From the NCBI RefSeq assembly GCF_001625215.2, contig NC_030385.2:44789598-44853597 (forward strand): 64,000 nt of DNA, given 5' to 3'. Every line of letters starts with the position of its first letter. The stretch's first letter is position 1. A program made the position numbers and the translations under genes. This stretch comes from Daucus carota subsp. sativus. Its lineage: Eukaryota; Streptophyta; Magnoliopsida; Apiales; Apiaceae. Under the pieces are notes generated by a model, which saw only the letters and a program-made list of their open reading frames with translations, was not told the origin of the DNA and searched no databases. Shown here piece by piece: positions 41,413 to 52,683 of the stretch.

Positions 41413-42949
41413 CTACAAGAAAGAGACATTAAAACTTTAACAACAGGTTAATAGTATAAGTGTGGAAGGAGTGAACTGGCAGGAACTAAACTCAGCAAAA
41501 TTCTGCTTCAACTCAGCCTTTCAAAACCACAGTAAACATAAACCCAAATGAGCAAACACTTCAAATACCACATTTTATTGGTCAAACTATAACACACTTC
41601 TCAACTTTGATTCCAGACGTAAAATTGTCAAGGTTATAAATTGCCAAAGAGAAGAAGACTTAACAAGTCATAGTTATTTCGACAAAAAAAATTAGCAGAA
41701 AACCATATCCCCAAACATTACTAATTCATCTTTTACCATTTCAGACTTGTCCTGCATCCTGCACATATAAAAAAACTAAAACATGGCATGGGTTCAAATT
41801 ACACATTACACACAAAAATAGAGTATTGCATTTTCACACAGAAATAAAAAAACAAACCAAAGCAAATCAAACCACATAAACATAAAAACAAATAATACAT
41901 AATACAAATGTAATAAACCCAAAAACACAGAAATCCTAAATTCATAAATACCTTAAAACAAGTCTCGAAGTGCTAACCTAGATGAAGAACACCTGAAATC
42001 AAAGAGAGATAGGGAGGTTAGATGAAGTTTAAGGGATTATATGTAAGTACTTGAACTTTAATTGAAGTTTAATGAAGAATCAAAGCATGATTGAAGCAGC
42101 CACGCCCTAATTGAAGAATCGAAGCCTCGACCCTCAGTTCGATTGTCCCCAATTAGAAATATAAATCCATGGAAAGTGGTGGCGTAACTGAGAAAATAGT
42201 GGCCAGAGAGACATTAATGAGAGAGATTAGCCCTAGATTAGCGAGAGAGGGTATTTCGAGAGAGAGTGAGCGGGGGTATTGAGAGAGAGATTGAGGCTGT
42301 GAGTTTGAGTAAAAATTTCAAAGTTGTTTGAAAATTTGGGCGGACTGTATGTCTGAAATTTACCCGCTTGAGTCCAATATTTGCCCATTTGATAGAGTCC
42401 AAATATTCGCATATATTTATATCTTAATGAATAAAATTTAAATATTTATTATATAAAAATTTAATTACTTATATGTATTTTATAATATTTATAAGTTCGT
42501 ATATTGACATTTTTAAATTTTCTTTTTTTATTTTATTACCTATTATATATTGGTTTTTCATATCAAAACAAAGGGAAATAATATTTTTTTGTTTTTCACT
42601 TAATAAAAAAATTGTTTTTATTTTAAAATTTTTATTACTCTAAAAATTCATATTTTACTTTTTATAAAATTTATTATGGACAAACTCTGTATATCATCAT
42701 TATCTTATTTATTTCATTTGTATATCACTTTCAATTCTTGTAAAACTAATTTAAATTAATATTTTATTTAAAAAAAATTATATTAATATTTTAATATTCT
42801 AAGCTAACGCTTTTACAACTAGGTCATAAGTAGCATAACTAAGCTTCGGGGAAAAAAAGAAGTAGCATAACTAAACTAACTAAGCTAACATATTAGCTAA
42901 CATTTATGGTGGGGAAGGGACCGTTGTATATTTATATTATGCATATATA

Positions 42950-44510
42950 ATATATTTTTGTACTTTTTGTCTTAATAAATATATTTATATTATGCATATA
43001 TGCAAATATGTATTGTTGATTTGTAATACCAAGACAATTTTGTAGTTCAGATATGAGTATTAGTATGTGTTTTATGTTTACAATTTAGAAAATACTAGAT
43101 AGAATCATTGTTATGTATAAGATTAGCTCTATATATATTTATAAATATTTTTTTCGATCATCTAACCGTACGGATGTCGAGAACTAACAATATTAGTCAT
43201 GTATAAAAAAATCAATTTTTTTAATGTTTATTTTGTATGTTTGTTTAACAATACTAGTTAAACGTAAATTTTGTCTTATTATATAAAGGTAAATTTTGTC
43301 CTTTAGTATCTACAGACAACGGTTTTCATACGCACTTATGTTGTATCATTGAAAATGACACAACCATTACGAAATGTATACCGTTGTAAGATAATCTATT
43401 GTCTAAATTAGGCTCAAACAACGCTTCAGGCAAAATCCGTTGTATAAAAGTAATGTAGACAACGGTTTATGAGAAGAAAACCGTTGTATAATAACTTTTC
43501 ATTTTATGAATTAAAAATTCGCATTTCCTTGATCAATCCTTATTTTTGTACTATTTTTCTTAATAAATATATTTATATTATGCATATATGCAAATATGTA
43601 TTGTTGATTTGTAATACGAAGACAATTTTGTAGTTCGGATGTGAGTATTAGTATGTGTTTTATGTCTACAATTTAGAAAGTACTGGATAGAATCTTCGTT
43701 ATGTATAAGATTAGCTATATATTAATTTATAAATATTTTTTTCGATCATCTAACCGTACGGATGTCGAGAACTAACAATATTAGTCATGTATAAAAAAAA
43801 TAAAAATTTTTTATGTTTATTTTGTATGTTTTTTTAACAAGACTAGTTAAACGTAAATTTTGTCTTATTATATAAAGGTAAATTTTGTCCTGTAATGTCT
43901 AATAGACAACGGTTTTTATACGCACTTATGTTGTATCATTGAAAATGACACAACCGTTACGAAAGGTATACCGTTGTAAGATAATCCATTGCCTAAATTA
44001 GGCTCAAACAACGCTTCAGGGAAATTCCGTTGTATAAAAGTAATGTAGACAACGGTTTATGAGAAGAAAACCGTTGTATAATAACTTTTCATTTTTATGA
44101 GTTAAAAATTCGCATTTCCTTGATCAATTCTTGTTTCTATACTATTTTTCTTATGAAATATATTTATATTATGCATATATGAAAAATATGTATTGTTGAT
44201 TTGTAATACCAAGACAATCTTGTAGTTCGGATGTGAGTATTAGTATGTGTTTTATGTCTACAATTCAGAAAGTACTGGATGGAATCATTATTATGTATAA
44301 GATTAGCTCTATATTAATTTATAAACATTTTTTTCCATCATCTAACCTTACCGATGTCGAGAACTAACAATAGTAGTCATGTATAAAAAAAATCAATTTT
44401 TTTAATTTTATTTTGTATGTTTTTTTAACAATCCTGGTCAAATGTAAATTTTGTCTTATTATAAAAAGGTATTTTTTGTCCTATAGTGTCTAACAAACAA
44501 TGGTTTTATT
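42950..44510. repeat. Three tandem copies of a ~590-bp unit within the CACTA element
   Basis: The landmark TATTGTTGATTTGTAATAC occurs at 43011, 43599 and 44191 (spacing 588 and 592). Each unit contains CTAACCGTACGGATGTCGAG (degenerate in the third) followed by CCGTTGT/ACAACGG subterminal motifs. Units one and two are closest. The repeat multiplies the probable transposase-binding motifs on the right side of the element. Confidence 0.88.
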
Positions 44511-45459
44511 AGTTAGTAAAGGCTTGTCTATAAGGCCATCATACAATGCTAACAAAAACACTTGTATGTTAGCTTCCCAGTCACACAACACTATTTGAAA
44601 CCTTTGTTTGAACTGCTCGTAAACAACACAACAAATAAAACACTTGTCTAATTACAACAACGGTTTCTTGAACTATTGTCTCAAGTTTCTTCCCACATCG
44701 GCTCTCAAAACAGTTGTCTAACATGCATCATTACACAATACTACAGTTAAGAAACCGTTGTCTGCTTGAATTTAAGAGACAACAGTTTTTTTAACCGTTG
44801 TAGGTCGTAGGTGTTAGACAATAGTTTTTCGAAGACGAAAAGAAAGTGTTGTGTCTTTTTTCCAAACAACGCTTTTTTCACCGTGCGTTGTCTGATCAGT
44901 GTTGTCTAATGGTGTTTTTGTTGTAGTGAAATTAGAGTTGCTTCTTAGACTAAATTGTTTGAGTTCTAAAAATTAAAGCGTAGGTGGGATAATGGTTATG
45001 TATTACTAAATCCTGATCAATATGAAAGTCTTTTCTTTGTAGTGTAATAATAATAATAATAAGAAAATCATATTTTGATAACCAAATTTTGGTATTTTGG
45101 TATCAATATGTACTCCTTATATATTTGAATTTTGAAAATTATTGAAAATTTATAGAGTTGTTTCAAAAATTAAATTATTTAAGTTTAAAATTTAAAAGAA
45201 ATAGTTCTAACATGCGGATACAGCAGAAGGGACTAGGGAGCCAGGAGAAAACTAAGCCCTTGAAAAGGGGTTAACTCCAGGCTATACAAAGAGACTAAAC
45301 CAGGACAACAAAAGCTTGACACAAACATTATAATACTTATAGGAAAGCAGGCCAACTGAGAGTACTACTATAGACTCCTGCAGCAGCTAACCATGCATGC
45401 ACCAGTTAATCTAGATCGCTGAAAGGAGGTTCACGAGCAAGAAGAGACTAGCAAGCAGT

Positions 45460-46859
45460 TCAAGTAATTGAGGGATTTAGCACTTGTCCAATAAACTGCA
45501 CAATTCCAGAATTATTCTCTCTGATGACGAACAAGAATGGGTGATCTGCAACGAAGTCAACCTTAAATAAACAACATAACTGAAAAACAGGACCAGTTGC
45601 AACAGCAGCTTCGGTGCCTCTTTCATCAACTTCAATGAAGGATTTCTGGAATATCTTTGAGACATGGAGAGGCCTAGGATCATACACCATCTCGGTGCAA
45701 CCATCTTGTGGCTTAAAGGGCAAGACCAGCCCAAGACTCTGTAAAGCATCTGATGCTTCAATTGCATATTCAAATTTAAATTTTGGAATCCAGAAGTTCC
45801 CACCATTGGCTGCCATCCATGGAATATATTTGTCGAGGAATCCAGATTCTGACCCAACTTTCTCTATCAGTGCTGGCAGCCCATCATTCGCATCTGGGAG
45901 ATATATGTACATGGAAAAGGAATGCTTGTCCGAGCTTTGGATCCCACCATTACCATAAGGAAGCTTCAACACTTTGAATCCATCAAATCTACTGATATAT
46001 CGCTCCTCATTCCTGGACATAAAAGGAACCTGAACCCTGTCACCGTTAAGGAGGTGAAAATCAAAGTGTTTTGTTTTGGATGCATCAAACTCGCAACTCC
46101 ATGCTCCTTTGAAGTAGAGGGTGTTGGCAAAAACAAGCCTAGTTAAGCTATCAAATGATCCAGCAGGAAATAGCTCTTTGATAAGGCCCTTGGTCTCCTT
46201 TTCAGCCCAGGAATTCACTACATTTCTCGCCTCTTCCTCCTGGAAAAAGAGCGGAACAATTAAACCATATATGACCTTGAAAAATAGTACTATGTATTTA
46301 TCATAAATTGAAAAAAGAGTATGTTATTAGCAAAAAAACAAAAACAGGAAACAGAGGTATGCAGAATTTCGTAATGATTGTGTAGCTTAATACAATTCCA
46401 AACCAAGTATAATTCTGAAATGCAGCATATATACTGCAGAGATAAAGTTAATCTATCTTTACTAAGTGCCCTGACCTTGCTTTGAAAATCAACCTGACCA
46501 CATGCCGCTTTGTACACAGTTTCAACAACCTCTTTGAAAGAAGGCTTGAGAGTGAGTGACTTCTGAAGCCAAACACCATTGGCTAAGGACAAACAAGGAC
46601 CACTGGAGGAGGAATCTTTGGCGAAAACCCGATCGACGATACTTGAATAAAGATAGTTAAGCTCATCTATAGTTCTGGCTTTAAGAAAAGAGAGAAGTTG
46701 ATCAAGGGTTTGGCCGCTCGAACCAGCTGCAACCAAGCCAAGAATAACTTGTATGGAAATTGGAGAGAAGACGAGGTTTGAATCTTTGCCATAGTTTAAA
46801 AGAATGTGCTTTGACAGGGTCAGTGAAACATCAACTTGTTCTTGTTGAGCCATTGACAT
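45460..46859 (-). CDS. Serpin SRP-C with Cys at the predicted P1
   Basis: A two-exon serpin (46859-46476 and 46239-45460; 387 aa from MSMAQQ, 385 from MAQQ) with a 236-bp intron. Features are SNLVFSPISIQVILGLVAAG in exon 1, NTLYFKGAWSCEF and VPFM in exon 2, the hinge DERGTEAAVATG and the end FLFVIRENNSGIVQFIGQV. The loop is PVFQLCCLFKV: counting from the conserved P15 Gly as in Serpin1, P2-P1-P1' is Leu-Cys-Cys. Val at P10 is a small change to the Ala-rich hinge. Exon 1 is the same as in SRP-E at the protein level. It is probably a cytosolic inhibitor whose protease target is unknown. Confidence 0.93.
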
Positions 46860-46919
46860 GTCATAGAATAATAGAAATGATCATCTCCTTTCTATCCTTA
46901 TTTATTTAGAATAAAATGA

Positions 46920-47420
46920 GCCAGATCCATATAAGAATACAAAAACGGTTATAAGATGAGCTAGATTTCACTACTTCTAAAAAGATAGAGACCGAGCTGG
47001 ATCCCACTACGGTCTAGAAAGATACATAGAATGTGCTGGATTTCACTGCTTCTAAACGGATATAAGATGATCAGCTGGATTTCACTGCCTCTAAACGGAT
47101 AGAGACTGAGCTGGATCTCACTACCTCCCGCAAAAATACAGAGAATGGGCTGATTCCACTAACGATAGAGATTGAGTTGGATCCCACTACCTCTAAAAAA
47201 CATACAAAGAATGTGCTCCTCTAAAACAGATAGAGACTGAGTTGGATCCCACTACCTCTCAGAAAAATACAAAGAACGTGCTCCTCTAAAATAGATAGAG
47301 ACTGAGTTGGATCCCACTTCAGAATGTGCTAGATTCCACTATCTCCAAAAACAGATAGAGATTGATCTAGATTTGTTACATCCTAGAAAAAGATAGAAAA
47401 TGAGCTCGATTGGGTGAAGT
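46920..47420. repeat. Degenerate ~37-bp minisatellite upstream of SRP-C
   Basis: About a dozen imperfect repeats of a motif like GAGCTGGATCCCACTACCTC, then AAAACGGATAGAGACT, lie 60-560 bp upstream of the SRP-C start. The same array is found upstream of SRP-E (55690-56190) and in weaker form upstream of SRP-B (37220-37540). The rest of the flank to 49370 is AT-rich and without genes. Confidence 0.8.
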
Positions 47421-49374
47421 ATACAATACCAAATCCCACTATTTCATTTCATAGAAAAACCGATCGATGGATACAATTGGATTTCTTTACTTTTTTCATA
47501 TCTACTTATTATTCCTATAACAAATAAGTCTATAATAACAAATTTGGGATGAGCGAGAGTTAAAAATTAGTTTGAAAATTTTAGAGGTGAACGATATTCA
47601 AGCAATGTCATTAGACAATAGAGTATTAACTCTTATTAGTTAGATTTCGCATTAACTCTTATTAGTTAGATTTCGCAATCTTATGAGGTAGATGTTGAAT
47701 TAAATATTAATATGAAATTGGCCAATAATATCAATATGTGCGGGATCCACATAAGAATACAAAATGATTAGAATATGGTTATAATATGAGTTGAATTTCA
47801 CAACCTCTAAAACCGATAAAGAATGAGATGGATCCCACCACTTTTCAGGAAAATACGGAGAATGTGCTGGATCTCACGATTTTTGAAAACGGATAAAGAC
47901 TAAGTTGGACCCATTACCTCCCATGAAAAGATAAAAAATGATATGGATGGAAGGAAGCATACAAAGACAAATACATAATCCCACTATTTCATAGGAAAAT
48001 CAATAAAAAATGAGCTAATCTAAAAAACGCATACAAAATAAGTTGGATTTTTTTACCTCTTTTTCATTTTAGCTATATTTACTTATTACTTTTTTTAACA
48101 AATAAGTTTGTAAAATAAATTTTGGGATGCGGGCAGTTTGAAAATTTTAGGGGTGAACGATACAATGTGATTGGACTATAGATTACTAACCTTTATCGGT
48201 TAAATTTCGCAATCTTGTGAAGGTAGATGTTGAATTAAATATTAATAGAAATTTGACTAATAATATTAATATGAATTTTTTATTTATTTGAATCCTGAAA
48301 CATGGTAGGTATCTTATAGAATTGCTTCATAAATTAAAATATTTTGCTTCGTAAATTAAATTATTTGAGATTTAAAAGTTAAAATGAGTAATTTTATTGG
48401 CAATATAATTTTGTTGGTGGGATAAGAATGTCTTTTCATAGCAGTGTAATAGTTATTATTAACAAAAAAGATATATAATGATAATATAATTAAAGTCGTT
48501 TCTTGTATTAGACTGTTTGAATTTTAAAAATTAAACCGAATAGTTTTATTGGCAATGTAATAGTACTGTTGGTAAGATAATCATTTACATTAACAAATCC
48601 TGATCTACATGAGAGTCTTTTCTTAGTAATATAATAATAATTATAAAAAAAATTATATGTTGATAAACAAATTTTGGTATCAATGTGGACTACTTATTTA
48701 TTGCAATTCTGAAATATAATAGAAAATTTATAGAGCTGTTTTAAAATTAAATTATATGTGTTTTGAAATTTAAAAGAAATAATTTTGTTAAAAATGTATT
48801 AATTATGTTGGTGGAGAGCCGGGACGTCGTGACTCGTGATCATGAAAAAGTCTTGTCATAATAGTATTATAATTTTTATTAAATAAAAAATTATATGAAG
48901 ATAAACGAATTAGAGTTTTTTTATAAATTAAATTAATTGATTTTCAAAAATTAAAACGAATATTATTATCTGTAATAATAAATTTATTAGCTAATTTCAA
49001 CATAATGTCGAATTTAGCTATTTTTGATATAATTCAGCGCCATCGAAAATAAGGGCATCAAAATTAATTAATTAATCGAAGTTAACCAAATTGTAGAAAA
49101 TAGTTAAATAATAGTGTTGAAAATAGATATATAATAGCTTCGAAAATAACCAATTAGTCACAAGAATAACCATATGCAAGACACAGTAAATGGAATATCG
49201 AAAAGGAGTTGAGTTTCTAGGGCAACAGTACATGTACAACAATACAGGATGCAATCTTTAAAGTACAGCAGTACAAGATATACATATATATCTAGAAACA
49301 ACAAGCTGATCTTTTTCTTTAGAAAAAACAACAAACTAGCTAGAGAATTATCATAATGCTGTGTGCACAGCAGG

Positions 49375-51145
49375 TCAGATGGCTAGAGGATTAAGAACTT
49401 GTCCAACAAACAGCACAACTCCAGTACTGTCTTCTCGGATGATAAAGAGAAAAGGGTGGTCCGCAACAAAGTCAATGGAAAGAGGAGGAACTTCGGGTGG
49501 AGGCATTGCAATACTGGTACAAGGGGAAGCTTCTGTGCCTTCTTCATCAATCTGAATGGATGATTTCTGAAGTATGTTTGAAACATATAGCAGCTCATTC
49601 CTCTCAGAGTCCATCATAGTATTGAGTCCACCCGGAATAAAAGGTTCCCTCAATCCAAATTCCTTTAAAGCCTCAGTTGCATCGAATCCAAATGACACTT
49701 TAAATTTGGGAACCCGGTACTTGCCACGTACCTCAGAGAGGTCTGGAATGTCCAGGTGCTCAAGGAATCCTGTCCCAGTGGCAAGTTTATCGACCAATGG
49801 TGCTAGCGCATCTTTAGCATCTGGAAGAAGGATGTACATGGATATCTGGCATGTAGCGTAGGGAAGTTTTAAAACCTTAAACCTGTCACAGACGTTAATG
49901 AATGCCTGCTGCATGTAGTAGGACATGAAGGAAACTTGAACCTTCTCATCATTCAGCAGGTGGAAGTCAAAAGTGTCTGTCATCCAGTCACTGAAAGGAA
50001 CAGCCCATGATCCTTTGAAATAGATTGCATTGGCAAACACAATCTTACTTTGCTCGTCGAATTGATCAGGAGGAACAGTGTTCTTAACAAGGCCATTCGT
50101 TTTGTTCTGGATCCAGGAGTTCACATTATTGGTCGCCTCGCTTGCCTGTGCACAAAGAACAGGTACGCAATTACTATGATTTTAATCAAAGATGGTAACA
50201 CATTTACCTAAACAAGATATAGATGTATACACATTAAAAGAGCAAAAGAAAACACAACCTAATTAAGGAGTAACTTGCGATATAGTTGGCAAAGACAAAG
50301 AGAAATCCAGCCTGATTTCATGAATATTTTTTCCTTTAATATAAGAGCTGATAGCATTTCAATGACAGTAGAATGGACGGACAATAAATTTTACCAAAGA
50401 TAAACTCCCAAAGATAATTACCATTCATGAGGATTGACATGGCAATCCATCCAAAACCATCCCCATACTCAGTCACTTCTGTGAACTCTCCAAAACCTAA
50501 CTTTCCAAATCTAATTTTCTCCTGAATCCAAGACCCAATTCAAGCAAATAAATCTAATGGCCGCCATCCTTAGATCTAGCAAGCCTGGTACATATTAGTC
50601 ATAAGTTCTATTTACAAAAGCATCAGGAAATGACCAAATCAACTTCACAATTGCGAAATTTATAATATAATATAGCAGATCGAGAAGCAATAAAAACAAT
50701 CAAAAACTCACCTGGTTCCGAAAATCAACAACATGAGGCACAGCCTTATACACCGAATCCGCCACCTCTCGAAAAAAGGCTTAAACGACACAGATCTATC
50801 AGTCCAGACCCCATTGGCTAATGACAAGCTAGCCGGCCCCTCAAAAACATTCTGAACAACGTGAGATGCAAGTGCATTAAGCTCCTGCGTGCTGTCAACT
50901 TTGAGGAAGGACAAAAGCTGGTTTAATGCGTGCCCTTCAGAACCAGCCGCAATTAAACCAAGTACGAGTTGCACCGAAATGGGAGAAAATACAACGTTAG
51001 AATTGCTGCCCTTTGGCAGGATGTGTTTTGCGAGGGCCAGTACAACATCTGTTTGGTTCCTGATGATCTTCTCTACATCGTAAATTGGTGTGAATTTCAT
51101 TGGATTACTTGATTTTCTTTGCCTCTTCCTTAAAGACTGCTCCAT
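49375..51145 (-). pseudogene. Serpin SRP-D, frameshifted in exon 1, proline-rich loop
   Basis: Closest relative is SRP-F. Exon 1 (51145-50712, MEQSLRKRQRKS start) is 434 nt, not a multiple of three. An A run at about 50772-50777 has six A where SRP-F has seven, and after PFFE the reading frame leaves the serpin pattern. Exon 2 (50145-49375) is open and ends FLFIIREDSTGVVLFVGQV. The hinge is GTEASPCTS and the loop IAMPPPEVPPLSI. With Pro in the hinge and Pro at the predicted P1, protease inhibition is unlikely even if the frame were intact. The single-base difference in a homopolymer could also be an assembly error. The basic KRQRK stretch near the N-terminus is not seen in SRP-A/B/C/E. Confidence 0.85.
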
Positions 51146-51730
51146 TGTTATTATCGATGAGAAATGTGACACCCTAACTCGATCGGGATATTTGTAGATA
51201 GTAGTGGACAGCACTCAGCAGTTAGTGCCAAAAATCAATGCAGTGTTGAGCTGAATTAAGGGTTCAGATTATCCTAGCTAGCTAGTTGGCAACTTAAGAG
51301 CCCTTGGATAATCATATGCTAAAGATTGTTGTAACGGGTATGTCTGACGAAATGGATCTAGACTGCTGACCTACAAAAATTTAAAAGTTATTTAAATCAC
51401 ACTATTTCATAGAATAATCGATGAAGAATGATCTAATCTCAAAAACGGATATAAAATGAGTTGGATTATTTATCTCTTTTTTTGTTTGCTATATCTACTT
51501 ATTATTTTTCTAACAAATAAGTCTATAATAATAAATTTTGGGATGGCCGAGAGTTAAAACATCAGTTTGAAAATTTTAAGAGTGAACAATATTTAAGCAA
51601 TGTCATTGGTTGATAGAGTATTAACCATGTTAGTTAGATTCCGCTATCTTGTATAGGTATATGTCGAATTAAATATTTATATGAAATTGGCTAAAAATAT
51701 CATTATGGATTTTTTATTTATTTGAATCCT
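51146..51730. other. 5' flank of SRP-D, homologous to the SRP-B flank
   Basis: From about 51380 the sequence matches 38850-39185 closely, showing that this is a second copy of the serpin flank. No gene is seen. Confidence 0.65.
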
Positions 51731-51738
51731 GAGACATG

Positions 51739-52675
51739 TAGGCATGTAAATGGATCGGATATCCGATCCGACCCGACCCGATCCGTGGTTAAATAAATGG
51801 ATATGGATCCTTATTAAAAAATCCGATCTGCTAATAATCCGATCCGATAATAATCCGGTCCGATAAAGAATGGATATGAATATGGTCAAATCCGATCTGT
51901 TAACGATCCGATCCGATTCATGCTTAACTATATTATATATTTTATATTATATTGTATTATAATATAATATATTATTATTAATATATTACATACAAAATAA
52001 TAATTTCTAAAGATACAAGACAAAATAATAATTTCTAAAGATACAAGACAAAACCCTAAATCATATTTTCTTATAATCGGTCAGCCGCTCTTAATTCTTG
52101 ACATGGCTCTCACTCTTGTTATCCGGTTAATTTAATAATCACTCTTTTTTATGTAGAGTGAGTATAAATACTGGAGCTAACTCTTTCACTTAAAACCTCC
52201 TCAATCACCTGGTTCCGTATTTAAGACATATTTATCGATTTTATCTTTATTAACAGAGGAGCAAATCATAATTTGCTTCCTCCAAAAGTATTAAGCAACT
52301 TATTTATTATTTTTCTATTTACTTGATAAATTCTGTGTGAAGTTTTTATAGGAACAACCAACAAATTTTTTATTAAATACTGTTTTATTAGTTTTTTTTA
52401 CCTATTACGCTAAAATTTATGAATTAATATAGCTATAAATATCATTTTTTTTTGTATGGAAGTTAAAACATTGTTCACGGTGAAAAAATATATTTCATAA
52501 TTTTTAGTAGATCGGGGCTCCGATCCGATTATCCATGATCCGAGTGGACCGGATATGGATTGACTTGTAAAATATCCGACTCCTGATCCGATCCGATCCG
52601 AATCCGATAAATTTAAATGGATTAGGATATGAATTTAGCTAGATCCGATCCAAATCCGATCCGTTTACAGGCCTA
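51739..52675. mobile_element. Non-autonomous hAT element, 937 bp, with 8-bp target duplication
   Basis: The left end TAGGCATGTAAATGGATCGG mirrors the right end CGATCCGTTTACAGGCCTA-like sequence (TAGGCCTGTAAACGGATCGG inverted). Flanks GAGACATG are identical (51731-51738 and 52676-52683). The homologous site at about 39178-39186 has GAGACATG only once, so it is an empty site. Arms are rich in GATCCGATCCG words and the core is AT-rich. There is no transposase. Confidence 0.94.
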
Positions 52676-52683
52676 GAGACATG

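Larger units (their letters stand above)
39393..44928. mobile_element. Non-autonomous CACTA element, 5536 bp, carrying host gene fragments
   Basis: The element starts CACTACAACAG and ends in the inverse TTGTTGTAGTG, the hallmark of CACTA (En/Spm) elements, with AAA on both sides (39390-39392 and 44929-44931) as the 3-bp target duplication. Both subterminal regions are packed with ACAACGG and CCGTTGT motifs, the usual transposase-binding repeats. The homologous serpin flank at 52880-52895 reads straight through (CCAAATTAGAG) and is a clean empty site. No transposase gene is seen. Inside are pieces of at least two host genes on the minus strand (40340-41412) and a three-copy tandem repeat (42950-44510). 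Confidence 0.95.
45000..49790. repeat. Segmental duplication, copy 1 (SRP-C to 3' part of SRP-D)
   Basis: The sequence is nearly identical to 53745-58555. From about 45215 onward I see only scattered single-base changes and small indels, at roughly 1% by eye, except in the SRP-C loop region. Identity falls abruptly inside SRP-D exon 2 near 49790. The left edge is gradual. Confidence 0.85.

Noticed and set aside
45614-46306. Plus-strand ORFs opposite serpin exons (also at the SRP-A, D, E and F loci)
   Set aside because: They are shadows of the conserved serpin reading frame and repeat in each copy only because the serpins do.
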